A stretch of 64,000 bases of DNA, from contig CP047920.1 in assembly GCA_010202645.1 (NCBI GenBank), forward strand, positions 62,001-126,000, written 5' to 3'. Source of the DNA: Candidatus Saccharibacteria bacterium oral taxon 488 (GTDB lineage Bacteria; Patescibacteriota; Saccharimonadia; Saccharimonadales; Saccharimonadaceae). Each line of letters begins with the position of its first letter. Positions within the stretch are counted from its first letter, which is position 1. The position numbers and the translations under genes were made by a program. Of the stretch, positions 51,101 through 58,610 are shown piece by piece. Under the pieces are notes generated by a model. It was given only the letters and a program-made list of their open reading frames with translations, did not search any database and was not told where the DNA came from.

Positions 51101-52247
51101 AATAGCGAGAAATAATCAATTAGGCGCGGTGTCGTTATTTGCAGTGATCTTTGCGACACTGTTACTAACGGTTTTGATGCTCGGCTTCATGCGGCTCATA
51201 ATGGTTGATCAGCGACAGGCCCTGAATAATGAGCTGTCACAAAGTGCGTACGATGCGGCCCTGTCCGGTGTTGAAGACGCCAAGCGAGTCGTGCGTGCCT
51301 GTCAAAAAGGAGATAACGGCGGTAAGGCTTGCGAGCAGTTACGACTGCCTAATGACTGCAAAGTGGTCGCACGTGCGGGTGTTGCCGGTAATGTGACCGC
51401 TAACGAGACACTGATTCAGTCACGTCGCTCAGGGGATGGTAAAGAGTTCAACCAGGCCTACACCTGTGTCAATATTACGATGGATACGGAAGATTTCCTG
51501 GTAAGCATACCCGAAGGGTCATCTCGTCTCGTACCACTAAAAGCCAAATCTGAATTTAATAAAATTGTCCTCGAGTGGTTTACTAAAGAGGATGCGAACG
51601 GTAACGTTGCTGCTGGGCGAGTAAAGAATGCTGCTTCGGCGTCAACTTCGCTGCCGGCGTACAGTGACTGGGATGAGTCGCCGTCTCGTCCTGCACCCGC
51701 GCTATTACGCACTCAGATGATTTTTCCAGGCGATACATTCGACCTTGCTAGTCTTGATAGCTCTCGTGTTGCGACGATGTTCCTTTATCCACGGACGCTG
51801 AGTGTTCCCGGGCCGACGAACGGAGGTGTATCGGCAATTAATCTACCGCGAGCGGGCGGCGGTGGGCAATTTAACAATGCTCCGACACCGGTGAGCTGTT
51901 CTCCGGATTTTGCTAATAGTGGCTATTCGTGCCGAGCCACAATTGATATATCACCTGTTACGGCTGCCGCCAGCGTTAATTCATTCTTGCGTTTGACGCC
52001 GCTATATCGTATGTCGCACGTACGAATTGCCCTATATAATGGTGCAGAACCGGTCAAGTTTGATGGCGTTCAGCCGGCGGTCGATGCGACTGGTCGTGCT
52101 AGTAATGTATTTCGGCGGGTTGAAGCGCGCCTCCAGATAGGTGACGATTTCCCGTATCCTGAAAATGCTATTGATCTTGAAAACAGCCTCTGTAAAGACT
52201 TTTCGGTGACCGAAGGCAGCGTAACGTCAGGTAACTGCCGGCCGTAG
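51093..52247 (+). CDS. PilX-like pilus assembly protein
   Basis: A 384-residue protein with the PilX-type N-terminus: GAVSLFAVIFATLLLTVLML, a membrane helix at residues 10-34 without a canonical prepilin cleavage Glu, followed by SAYDAALSGVEDAKR, which is typical of the PilX_N family. The outer domain has at least eight cysteines. It closes the four-gene minor-pilin cluster, overlapping the previous gene by 8 bases. It may be part of the tip complex with the other three. Confidence 0.83.
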   Translation: MDKIARNNQLGAVSLFAVIFATLLLTVLMLGFMRLIMVDQRQALNNELSQSAYDAALSGVEDAKRVVRACQKGDNGGKACEQLRLPNDCKVVARAGVAGNVTANETLIQSRRSGDGKEFNQAYTCVNITMDTEDFLVSIPEGSSRLVPLKAKSEFNKIVLEWFTKEDANGNVAAGRVKNAASASTSLPAYSDWDESPSRPAPALLRTQMIFPGDTFDLASLDSSRVATMFLYPRTLSVPGPTNGGVSAINLPRAGGGGQFNNAPTPVSCSPDFANSGYSCRATIDISPVTAAASVNSFLRLTPLYRMSHVRIALYNGAEPVKFDGVQPAVDATGRASNVFRRVEARLQIGDDFPYPENAIDLENSLCKDFSVTEGSVTSGNCRP

Positions 52248-52260
52248 TTGTCTTAGGGGT

Positions 52261-53181
52261 CTATCTCGTATCACTGTGAAAGCGTTCGTGGACGTCTTTG
52301 AGGTGCTGGTCGGTGACGTGTGTGTAAATCTGGGTCGTGGCGATATTGCTATGACCAAGCATCGATTGTACCGCCCGTAGGTCCGCTCCATTCATCAGAA
52401 GGTCGGTGGCAAAGCTATGACGCATAGTGTGCGGGCTAACGTGCTTGGTGATGCCAGCAAGTCGGGCATAGTGTGATACCATCCGCTGGATCGAGCGAGC
52501 ACTCAGCCGACGATAATTGCCAGAAACTGAAGGCTTTGCTAGGCGCCTGCTATAGCTGATGAATAGAGCCGGCAAGCTGTCACTTCGCGCATCAAGGTAG
52601 TTTTTGACGTGCTTGGCAGCGGACATTGAAACGAATACCGGCCGGTCTTTCTGGCCCTTGCCGCGCACCATAAACTCGCGTCGAGCGAGATTTATGTGGT
52701 CACGGTTCAAGTTAACAAGCTCCGACACGCGCAGTCCGCTCGAAAACAAAAGCTCAATGATTGCTCGGTCGCGAAGGCCCGGTTCATTGTCCAGAGGAAT
52801 CTGCTCGATTAGTCGTACCACCTCGTCGTAGTGAAGAAATGTGACTTGTTTGCGAACGGTTTTTGGTAGGGTAATCTTGTCGGCTGCCAGTGATGAGATA
52901 TCCCGTTGTGATAAATACGTCAATAATCCACGTAGGGCGATCAAGTGATAATTTTGTGTAATTAACAACAATTCTTCACCGGTGTTGCTATTTTTATAAC
53001 GGTTTAACCAGAGGCGATACTTACGAATTGTCTCTGATGTTATTTTTGCAACATCAATATCACCAGCAAAATCAATGAAGCGTTCAAGGTATAATTTGTA
53101 GTTCTCAATGGTGCGAGGACTACGGCCACCCTCAACTTCTAGGTGCTCCAGGAAATCTGCTAATGCTTCGGAGAAATACAT
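52261..53181 (-). CDS. xerC: Tyrosine recombinase XerC/XerD
   Basis: Xer recombinases resolve chromosome dimers at dif. The 306-residue protein has the N-terminal SAM-like core-binding domain (residues 1-95) and a catalytic domain with Arg (SGLRVSEL), Lys (GKGQKDR), HxxR (HTMRHSFAT), His (LGHSNIATTQ) and the nucleophile Tyr (QIYTH). All are intact. Chromosomal position among housekeeping genes and FtsK in the same window argue against a mobile-element integrase. TAAAAT (complement of 53188-53193) ends 6 bases before the ATG (leaderless). Confidence 0.93.
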   Translation of the reverse strand: MYFSEALADFLEHLEVEGGRSPRTIENYKLYLERFIDFAGDIDVAKITSETIRKYRLWLNRYKNSNTGEELLLITQNYHLIALRGLLTYLSQRDISSLAADKITLPKTVRKQVTFLHYDEVVRLIEQIPLDNEPGLRDRAIIELLFSSGLRVSELVNLNRDHINLARREFMVRGKGQKDRPVFVSMSAAKHVKNYLDARSDSLPALFISYSRRLAKPSVSGNYRRLSARSIQRMVSHYARLAGITKHVSPHTMRHSFATDLLMNGADLRAVQSMLGHSNIATTQIYTHVTDQHLKDVHERFHSDTR

Positions 53182-53264
53182 AGTTTAATTTTAACAACAT
53201 CTATATCGTTTATCAAATGAATACTTTTTGCTATGATGAAGAAAATAATACACGAAGGAGGCGT

Positions 53265-53792
53265 ATGGCTGAGTCAAAAAAGAAGAATATGTGTGGCATT
53301 GAGCGAACACTGATTGTGTTCAAGCCTGATGCAGTACAGCGGGGAATCGTCGGTGAAATCTTGCAGCGATTTGAGCGCGTTGGCCTCAAGATTATCGGTG
53401 TCAAGATGGTGGCCCCGGGTCGTGAGCACTACTTTGCGCACTACGAAACGATTGGCAAGATGGTAACGCGCCGTGGTGAAGAAATCTTTGGTATGACGCT
53501 TGATATGATGATGGACGGGCCAGTTATCGCTATGGTCCTTGAGGGGGTTGAGGCGGTCGCTGTGGTGCGTAAAATTGTCGGCCCAACCGAGCCGAAATCT
53601 GCCGACATGGGTACGATTCGTGGTGACTATTCGCATGTTAGCTTTGGCTATGCCAACGAATGTCGGAAGGGTGTGCCAAACCTGATTCATGCGTCGGGTG
53701 ATCCTGACGAGGCAGAGCAAGAAGTTGCTCACTGGTTTAAGCCCGAAGAATTGATGGACTATGTCACATTAAACGAAAAGTTTACTCGATAG
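53265..53792 (+). CDS. ndk: Nucleoside diphosphate kinase, long form
   Basis: Ndk equilibrates nucleoside di- and triphosphates through a phosphohistidine. The 175-residue protein has ERTLIVFKPDAVQRGIVGEIL, the Kpn-loop region and the active-site NLIHASGDPDEAEQEVAHWF with the catalytic His. It is about 35 residues longer than most bacterial Ndk because of an insert around GEEIFGMTLDMM and before NLIHAS. A GAAGGAGG site precedes the ATG at 53265, and TATGAT (53232-53237) is the -10. A strong hairpin terminator follows. Confidence 0.92.
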   Translation: MAESKKKNMCGIERTLIVFKPDAVQRGIVGEILQRFERVGLKIIGVKMVAPGREHYFAHYETIGKMVTRRGEEIFGMTLDMMMDGPVIAMVLEGVEAVAVVRKIVGPTEPKSADMGTIRGDYSHVSFGYANECRKGVPNLIHASGDPDEAEQEVAHWFKPEELMDYVTLNEKFTR

Positions 53793-53806
53793 CATTCTCG
53801 TCACTC

Positions 53807-53843
53807 AAAACTACCCGTGCTATAATTGACACGGGTAGTTTTT
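53807..53843 (+). terminator. Terminator of ndk with a promoter -10 in its loop
   Basis: A perfect 13-bp stem (AAAACTACCCGTG at 53807-53819 with its complement at 53830-53842) ends in a T run. The 10-base loop holds TATAAT (53821-53826), which would serve as the -10 for the tRNA-Arg gene starting at 53850; a weak TCGTCA -35 lies 17 bases upstream. Confidence 0.85.
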
Positions 53844-53849
53844 GTGTAT

Positions 53850-53926
53850 GCCTCGGTAGCTCAACTGGATAGAGCAGATCCGTCCTAAGGATAAGGTTGC
53901 AGGTTCGACTCCTGCCCGGGGTACCA
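53850..53926 (+). tRNA. tRNA-Arg (anticodon CCT)
   Basis: A 77-base cloverleaf with CCA encoded. Acceptor arm GCCTCGG pairs with CCGGGGT (first pair G-U), the D-stem is GCTC/GAGC, the anticodon loop GTCCTAA (anticodon CCT at 53884-53886, reading AGG), and the T arm GCAGG-TTCGACT-CCTGC. The first pair of the anticodon stem is a mismatch. Its CCA ends 7 bases before the ATG of the next protein gene. Confidence 0.93.
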
Positions 53927-53933
53927 AAGCATT

Positions 53934-54467
53934 ATGACGAAGAAAGCCAAATCAACCAAAGCATTTGATGGTCAGCGCGATGGCGAGGAGCTGTTGTTTG
54001 TGTTTCGTCGACATATTATTGCCATGCGCAAGGGTTTTTACTTGCTGCTCGTTCCGATGACGATTGGCGCACTGCCGTATCTTATCTGGCAGGATAATCT
54101 CAATCTTTTATGGGTATTTCTTGGTAGCTTTGTTTTTGGACTCGTTCTGTTTGGTTATCATTTTTTGATGTGGTTTTATACGTATTACATTGTGACAAAT
54201 CAGCGACTTCGCCAGATAACGCAGCATGGTTTTTTTGGTAAGGATGTAATTGAACTTAAGCTAGCGAAAGTCCAGAATATCAGCTACGTTGTGCCCGGTT
54301 TTACGGGCGAAATGTTCAAATTTGGTACAATAGTTATTCAGACGTTTGTTGGTGATCTTGTCATCAAAAACGTTGAACATCCAGATAAGATTTATAATAA
54401 GCTGCAAGATGCGGTGGATCTCGCCGCTGAAAGGAGTGATCGTGCTCAAGAAAACAACGAAGGGTAA
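53934..54467 (+). CDS. PH-domain (bPH2-type) membrane protein
   Basis: A 177-residue protein with two membrane helices (about residues 36-55 and 60-85) followed by a bacterial PH-like domain (YIVTNQRLRQITQHGFFGKDVIELKLAKVQNI, then FGTIVIQTF). Related YdbS/YdbT proteins are found in many bacteria; the function is unclear, perhaps envelope stress or protein secretion. The ATG lies exactly 7 bases after the CCA of tRNA-Arg with no ribosome binding site, so the gene is expressed from the tRNA transcript. It overlaps the next gene by 26 bases. Confidence 0.83.
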   Translation: MTKKAKSTKAFDGQRDGEELLFVFRRHIIAMRKGFYLLLVPMTIGALPYLIWQDNLNLLWVFLGSFVFGLVLFGYHFLMWFYTYYIVTNQRLRQITQHGFFGKDVIELKLAKVQNISYVVPGFTGEMFKFGTIVIQTFVGDLVIKNVEHPDKIYNKLQDAVDLAAERSDRAQENNEG

Positions 54468-55470
54468 AAAAAAGGACAAGCGTTCACTGCCGTCACGGAT
54501 TACCAATGACACGGTCGCGGAGCATCGCGAAAAGGTGCTGGCTGGTGGGCGTAAACACAAATATCCGATACAGTACTCCAAGCATAAACTAGTCTGGAAC
54601 ACGATTTTTATTAGCATAGCCGGGCTTGTGACGGTGATTGTTCTATTATATCTTCAGCTCTATGTTTGGAAGGACACAAGCGATTTAGCATATCGTATTA
54701 CCAAAATTTTGCCGTTACCGGCCGGTTCAGTTGAAGGGGAATTTGTACGCTATAGCGATTATTTACTATATAATCGCGGTAATATGGCGGTGCTTAAGAC
54801 TCAGGGTCAAGATCAGGCTGGTGATAAAGTTGCTTTTCAGCGGCAGCGAGCCATGAACCAAGCGGTGCAGGATGCATATGTGCGTAAGCTAGCGAGAGAA
54901 AGGGGCATATCGGTTGATGATCGAAGAGTTGATGAAGAGATGGACCGCCAGCAAAAGGATGCCGGCCTGTCAAAAGAAGCCTACCGTTCGGCAGTAAAAG
55001 ATATGATTGGCTGGTCGCTTGATGAGGCGCGTGATGGTATCAGGGCATCGCTGCTGCGCTGGGAAGTATCGTTTGCTGTTGATGAAGCGGCGGCCAATCT
55101 TGTTAAGGAAGTCGAGGCGCAGCTCAAGGCCGGTAAATCGTTGACCGATGTCGCAGCGGCGTTAGGTGAACGAGTACAATTAATGCCGGAGACGGTTGTT
55201 CCGAAGACCAACAAAGATGGTGGCTTGACCGAGGCGGCGATTAGAACCGCAGATGGCACGATCTCTGGGGTTATTAAGCCGCTCGGTGGCGATGGCTACT
55301 ACTTTGTTCAGCCACGCTCGCGAGACGATAGTTCGGTCACTTATTCATATCTCAAGATTCCACTGACGACGTTCAAAACTAATTTTGATAAGTTGATCAA
55401 TGGTAAAAAAGTCACTTATTATGTCCACCTTGATCAGCCGGCCGAACAAAAATCAAGTGAGCAAAAATAG
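54442..55470 (+). CDS. SurA/PrsA-like foldase (peptidyl-prolyl isomerase-like lipid-free anchor protein)
   Basis: A 342-residue protein with a lysine-rich cytoplasmic N-terminus, one membrane helix (about residues 53-75) and an outer domain. The outer part has a SurA N-terminal-like helical region (NQAVQDAYVRKLARERGISVDDRRVDEEMDR) and a C-terminal parvulin-like stretch (GLTEAAIRTADGTISGVIKPLGGDGYYFVQ). It probably folds exported proteins such as pilins. GTG 54442 is chosen because AAAGGAGTGA precedes it; it overlaps the PH-domain gene. The active-site residues of the isomerase domain are not clearly conserved. Confidence 0.78.
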   Translation: MLKKTTKGKKKDKRSLPSRITNDTVAEHREKVLAGGRKHKYPIQYSKHKLVWNTIFISIAGLVTVIVLLYLQLYVWKDTSDLAYRITKILPLPAGSVEGEFVRYSDYLLYNRGNMAVLKTQGQDQAGDKVAFQRQRAMNQAVQDAYVRKLARERGISVDDRRVDEEMDRQQKDAGLSKEAYRSAVKDMIGWSLDEARDGIRASLLRWEVSFAVDEAAANLVKEVEAQLKAGKSLTDVAAALGERVQLMPETVVPKTNKDGGLTEAAIRTADGTISGVIKPLGGDGYYFVQPRSRDDSSVTYSYLKIPLTTFKTNFDKLINGKKVTYYVHLDQPAEQKSSEQK

Positions 55471-55493
55471 CCTTCCGTTATCCATCGTCATCT

Positions 55494-55522
55494 TTGCGAA
55501 AGCCTCGTCCATCTGCTATAAT
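55494..55522 (+). promoter_or_regulatory. Promoter of tRNA-Thr
   Basis: TTGCGA (55494-55499), 17 bases, TATAAT (55517-55522). The tRNA begins 14 bases later. Confidence 0.82.
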
Positions 55523-55536
55523 CCTTGGGGAGACAT

Positions 55537-55612
55537 GCCGCTGTAGCTCAGTTGGTAGAGCGGCGCTTTCGTAAAGCGTAGGTCACCGGTTCGAATCCGG
55601 TCAGCGGCTCCA
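55537..55612 (+). tRNA. tRNA-Thr (anticodon CGT)
   Basis: A 76-base cloverleaf with encoded CCA. Acceptor GCCGCTG/CAGCGGC with discriminator T, D-stem GCTC/GAGC, anticodon stem GCGCT/AGCGT, loop TTCGTAA (anticodon CGT at 55570-55572, reading ACG), T arm ACCGG-TTCGAAT-CCGGT. The UCCA end matches the TGGA of the thrS T-box, but this isoacceptor does not read the ACC specifier. Its CCA ends 7 bases before the next ATG. Confidence 0.96.
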
Positions 55613-55619
55613 GAGTAAT

Positions 55620-55997
55620 ATGAAGAAGCATATCACAAGCACATTACGACAGATGATGAAAGATCGCTGGCTGTTTGGTCTCGTCGTTGCTAATGTCTTG
55701 TTGGCGTTAGTAATCATTATCTCCTTTGCTATTACTATTAAACCCAAGGAAACTCAGGTGATTGTTCAGCACAGTGCGTTTAGTGTGACGGGGCTGTATC
55801 GCGGTCACTGGTACTCACTCTGGGCGTACGGCGTGCTGCAGCTTATGATTACGGTTGGGCACATTATGTTGAGTGCCAAGCTTGCTGCGGTCCAGCGTCG
55901 TGATTTAGCGTTGGCGTTCCTTTGGTTCACAATTGCTATATCAGTTATGCTAGCACTGTTTGCTTACTCAATAATCGTAATTGCGTCGGTGGTGTAG
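55620..55997 (+). CDS. Unknown three-helix membrane protein
   Basis: A 125-residue protein with membrane helices at about residues 19-41, 66-87 and 96-122 and a short outer loop between the first two. No family recognised. The ATG lies exactly 7 bases after the tRNA-Thr CCA, without a ribosome binding site. It is therefore predicted to be released as a near-leaderless mRNA by tRNA processing. The glycosyltransferase at 56002 starts 4 bases after its stop, so the two are probably co-expressed and may act in the same envelope pathway. Confidence 0.72.
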   Translation: MKKHITSTLRQMMKDRWLFGLVVANVLLALVIIISFAITIKPKETQVIVQHSAFSVTGLYRGHWYSLWAYGVLQLMITVGHIMLSAKLAAVQRRDLALAFLWFTIAISVMLALFAYSIIVIASVV

Positions 55998-56001
55998 GGT
56001 T

Positions 56002-57684
56002 ATGGATATAGAGATACCACTTGGTAAACGAAAGCCATTCTATCGATTCTTGGAGGTTCTGCCGGGTCTGTTGAGCTATGGCGCAGTTATTCTTCTTGTC
56101 GTGCTGTCGATATTTAGCCCGCTGGTCGCGTCGCTCTATCTGCTCCTCATTATTCTGTCGATGATGGTGCGCGTGGTTGGCATTACCTATCATATGGTCG
56201 CTGGCCGTGCCAAGATGGATAAGGCGTGTCTGATCAATTGGCATGCGCGTCTTGAAGATCTCGAAGACGCACAGGCGGTATATGCACATATTCGCGACCA
56301 GCGACATAAGGAGGTTGGTTTTGCGCAGCATAAAGAAAACGTACGCCTCATCGCTTCCGCGCAGCCAGGGTTTTTCCCGAAGCCGTCAGAAATTTATAAC
56401 GCAGTTATCATGCCTGCCTATAATGAGAGTATTGAGGTGATTGAGCCAGCCATTCAATCAGTAATTGCTACTACGTATGATAAAAAGCGTATGATTATGG
56501 TATTTGCGTATGAGGAACGGGGCGGTAAGGATATCGACACGACCGCCAAGACACTACAAAAACGCTATGGCAAGTATTTTCACGCCTTTCACATTGTCAA
56601 GCATCCAAAAGACATTCCAAATGAAGTGATCGGCAAGGGTGGCAATATTACGCATGCTGGGCGCTGGCTGAAGGGGTGGCTCAAGGAGCAGCATATTCCG
56701 TATAGTAACGTTATTGTTACGACGATGGATTGTGACAACAAGCCACATGAAACCTACTTTGACTACCTGACATACGAATATATCGTCCGTGAGGACCGTA
56801 AGCACTACTCATATCAACCAGTTTGCCTATTCACTAGTAATATTTGGGACGTGCCGGCGCCGATGCGTGTGGTCGCGACGGGTAACTCATTTTGGAATAT
56901 TATTAGCTCAATGCGCCCTCATTCGCTACGTAATTTTGCTTCACATGCTCAACCGATGGATGCGCTCGTTGAGATGGACTTCTGGAGTGTTCGAACGATC
57001 GTCGAAGATGGCCACCAATATTGGCGCAGTTATTTCTATTTTGGTGGTAACTACGGGGTCGTACCACTCCATGTACCGATTTATCAAGACGCAGTATTGT
57101 CAGCCACGTATATGAAAACGCTCAAAGCGCAGTTTATTCAGCTTCGTCGCTGGGCGTATGGCGCATCTGATGTCGCGTATGTCGGCGAACGGGTCTTTAC
57201 CAAGCAGCGTAATGTACCATTTTGGGCTGGCTTTTCGCGATTTGTCAGGTTGCTTGATGGACACGTGACGTTAGCCTGTGTTTCAATTCTGATCGCTTTT
57301 GGTGGCTGGGTACCACTTATCGTTAATGCCGAGGCCGCCCGTAGTGTCGCCGCGCACCAATTGCCTGATACGGTGAGCACGCTGCAGCAAATTGCGCTAA
57401 TTGGTATGGCGATAGCGATTTTTAGTGCCTTCAAGCTTTTACCGTCACGTCCAATTCGCTACACGCGCCGCCGGAATATCTGGATGCTCTTGCAGTGGGT
57501 GCTGATGCCAGTGACGGCCATTGTCTATAGCTCCGCCGCAGCATTCACTGCACAGACCCGTCTGTTAGTTGGGCGATATCTTGATAAGTTTGACGTCACC
57601 GAAAAAGCCACAGCGGCGATTAATGCTCGCCAGAAGGCGACTACACGTAAATGGTCGAAGGCCTCCCGCGTCGCCGAGAAGTGA
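56002..57684 (+). CDS. Membrane glycosyltransferase, family 2
   Basis: A 560-residue processive-type family 2 glycosyltransferase. Two membrane helices (about residues 25-65) precede the cytosolic catalytic domain: VIMPAYNES, the metal-binding TTMDCDNK, an acceptor-site ED in IVEDGHQYW and the product-binding Q(x)xRW motif (QLRRWAYG). Further helices (about 410-535) follow, and a basic tail ends the protein. It may make an extracellular polysaccharide or glycolipid; the acceptor is not known. It follows the small membrane gene at 55620 by 4 bases, and its last 44 bases overlap nrdR on the other strand. Confidence 0.87.
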   Translation: MDIEIPLGKRKPFYRFLEVLPGLLSYGAVILLVVLSIFSPLVASLYLLLIILSMMVRVVGITYHMVAGRAKMDKACLINWHARLEDLEDAQAVYAHIRDQRHKEVGFAQHKENVRLIASAQPGFFPKPSEIYNAVIMPAYNESIEVIEPAIQSVIATTYDKKRMIMVFAYEERGGKDIDTTAKTLQKRYGKYFHAFHIVKHPKDIPNEVIGKGGNITHAGRWLKGWLKEQHIPYSNVIVTTMDCDNKPHETYFDYLTYEYIVREDRKHYSYQPVCLFTSNIWDVPAPMRVVATGNSFWNIISSMRPHSLRNFASHAQPMDALVEMDFWSVRTIVEDGHQYWRSYFYFGGNYGVVPLHVPIYQDAVLSATYMKTLKAQFIQLRRWAYGASDVAYVGERVFTKQRNVPFWAGFSRFVRLLDGHVTLACVSILIAFGGWVPLIVNAEAARSVAAHQLPDTVSTLQQIALIGMAIAIFSAFKLLPSRPIRYTRRRNIWMLLQWVLMPVTAIVYSSAAAFTAQTRLLVGRYLDKFDVTEKATAAINARQKATTRKWSKASRVAEK

Positions 57685-58084
57685 TGAGTCGGTGCTGGGC
57701 GGCGTACTGGAGTGCCGCTACCGGGTCGTAGCGTTGGAGAATCATGTGTGTTATTTGAGCGATGATTTGCGTAGATAGCGGCTTACCTTGCTTGATAATC
57801 TGTTCCTGCACAGTTTGTGCAAGGAAGTAGCTGTCATGTGCTGCAGCATGCTTATTATGTTGAAAGCTACGGCTAATGCTTATGATGAGCTTTCCTAGAT
57901 TGAAAGGGGTGGTTGACCCGTCGTGTGTTAGCACCATGCGCCCGTCTAGTGTAGCCCGTTCGTATGTCGTAAAGACCGCACCACATTCTGGACAGGCCCG
58001 TCGTCGCCAGACACTGGGGTGTTTCGTGTGCTTGCGGGAGTTTTTGGTAGTAGTTTTATCGTGAAAACAATTTATACAAATCAT
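57641..58084 (-). CDS. nrdR: Transcriptional repressor NrdR
   Basis: NrdR represses ribonucleotide reductase genes when dATP is abundant. The 147-residue protein has the zinc ribbon (CINC at the N-terminus, then CPEC, followed by FTTYERA) and the ATP-cone (residues about 47-130, with LISISRSFQ and VQEQIIKQG). The spacer between the two cysteine pairs has the usual basic RRRACPEC. All four zinc cysteines are kept, in contrast with DnaG. A NrdR-box-like CAATATATTG lies just before its ATG, which suggests autoregulation. No reductase gene is in the window. Confidence 0.92.
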   Translation of the reverse strand: MICINCFHDKTTTKNSRKHTKHPSVWRRRACPECGAVFTTYERATLDGRMVLTHDGSTTPFNLGKLIISISRSFQHNKHAAAHDSYFLAQTVQEQIIKQGKPLSTQIIAQITHMILQRYDPVAALQYAAQHRLITSRRRGRPSTIYV

Positions 58085-58099
58085 ATCAATATATTGACA
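58084..58099 (-). promoter_or_regulatory. NrdR-box-like palindrome upstream of nrdR
   Basis: The core CAATATATTG (58087-58096) matches the centre of the known NrdR box (CwATATATwG) in a nearly palindromic context. It starts 3 bases before the nrdR ATG. Functional boxes usually occur in pairs about three helical turns apart, and a second good box is not evident. Confidence 0.45.
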
Positions 58100-58157
58100 T
58101 ATCGCTATAAAAAATACTAGTGGAAAAGTATATGAAAATGTGTAAAATAGAAAAAAC

Positions 58158-58182
58158 TAAAACCCCCGCACTGCGAGGGTTG
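58158..58182 (-). terminator. Terminator of tRNA-Val
   Basis: On the minus strand AACCCTCGC and GCGGGGGTT form a 9-bp stem with one mismatch and a 3-base loop, followed by TTAGTTTTTTCTATTTT. It lies downstream of the tRNA-Val gene. Confidence 0.72.
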
Positions 58183-58192
58183 TATGCAATAA

Positions 58193-58269
58193 TGGTGGGC
58201 AATAGAGGATTCGAACCTCTCACCTCTTCAACGTCAATGAAGCGCTCTAGCCAAATGAGCTAATCGCCC
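58193..58269 (-). tRNA. tRNA-Val (anticodon GAC)
   Basis: A 77-base cloverleaf on the minus strand with encoded CCA. Acceptor GGGCGAT/ATTGCCC, D-stem GCTC/GAGC, anticodon stem CTTCA/TGAAG, loop TTGACGT (anticodon GAC, complement of 58233-58235), T arm GAGAG-GTTCGAAT-CCTCT type. Confidence 0.95.
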
Positions 58270-58280
58270 GTCTATTCCCA

Positions 58281-58309
58281 ATAATAGCAGGAATCAATGG
58301 TGAATGCAA
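58281..58309 (-). promoter_or_regulatory. Promoter of tRNA-Val
   Basis: On the minus strand TTGCAT (complement of 58304-58309), 17 bases, TATTAT (complement of 58281-58286), with the tRNA starting 11 bases later. Confidence 0.72.
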
Positions 58310-58421
58310 TTATCTCTTGTGGAGAGTGTGGGGGTTGGCTGGCACGTCGTTTCTTGGTGTAGCATTACGGATCCACTACCTAGTCTATGCGTCGTAAGGG
58401 TTGCCCGGAACTTTTAACTAT

Positions 58422-58590
58422 GCTACGGTGAGAGAGTAGCGAGGACAGAGACTAACCACCTCTCGAGCAACGTGAAAGCGGTTGCGGCGCACGAAACCAG
58501 CCGGAGCAAGAGTCATCGCCAAGGTGGAACCTCCTGGCTCGTCCCCAGGACCGAGGCACGCACGCTATATGCGTTGGGCGTGCTTTTATA
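58422..58590 (+). promoter_or_regulatory. T-box riboswitch of thrS (Thr specifier ACC)
   Basis: Stem I closes with GCTACGG (58422-58428) against CCGGAGC (58501-58507). Its specifier loop has AGTA (58435-58438) facing GAA (58493-58495), followed by ACC (58496-58498), a Thr codon, and A. The T-box AAGGTGGAACC (58521-58531) matches ARGGTGGNACC. The antiterminator is GCC, AA, GG, bulge TGGAACC, stem TCCTGG/CCAGGA, then CC, GA, GGC (58518-58557). A GCACGC/GCGTGC terminator with TTTT follows (58556-58587). TGGA fits the UCCA end of tRNA-Thr. Uncharged tRNA-Thr should allow thrS transcription. Bases 58310-58421 hold no gene; I see no certain promoter. Confidence 0.9.
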
Positions 58591-58610
58591 ATTACTTAAA
58601 AGGAGGTTTT

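Noticed and set aside
52261-53181. Xer-like recombinase as a sign of a mobile element
   Set aside because: It lies between pilus genes and ndk with no attachment repeats or phage genes, has all Xer residues, and FtsK is encoded in the same window, which fits a chromosomal resolvase.
58440-58530. Resemblance to the RNase P RNA core (ACAGAGA, GTGAAAG, CGGAGCAAG in order)
   Set aside because: The flanking conserved regions of RNase P RNA (GAGGAAAGTCC at the 5' side, ACAGAACCCGG at the 3' side) are absent, and the T-box explains the motif, specifier, antiterminator, terminator and gene context.
58482-58610. Upstream extension of thrS
   Set aside because: It covers the T-box antiterminator and terminator. 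A perfect Shine-Dalgarno sits before ATG 58611.
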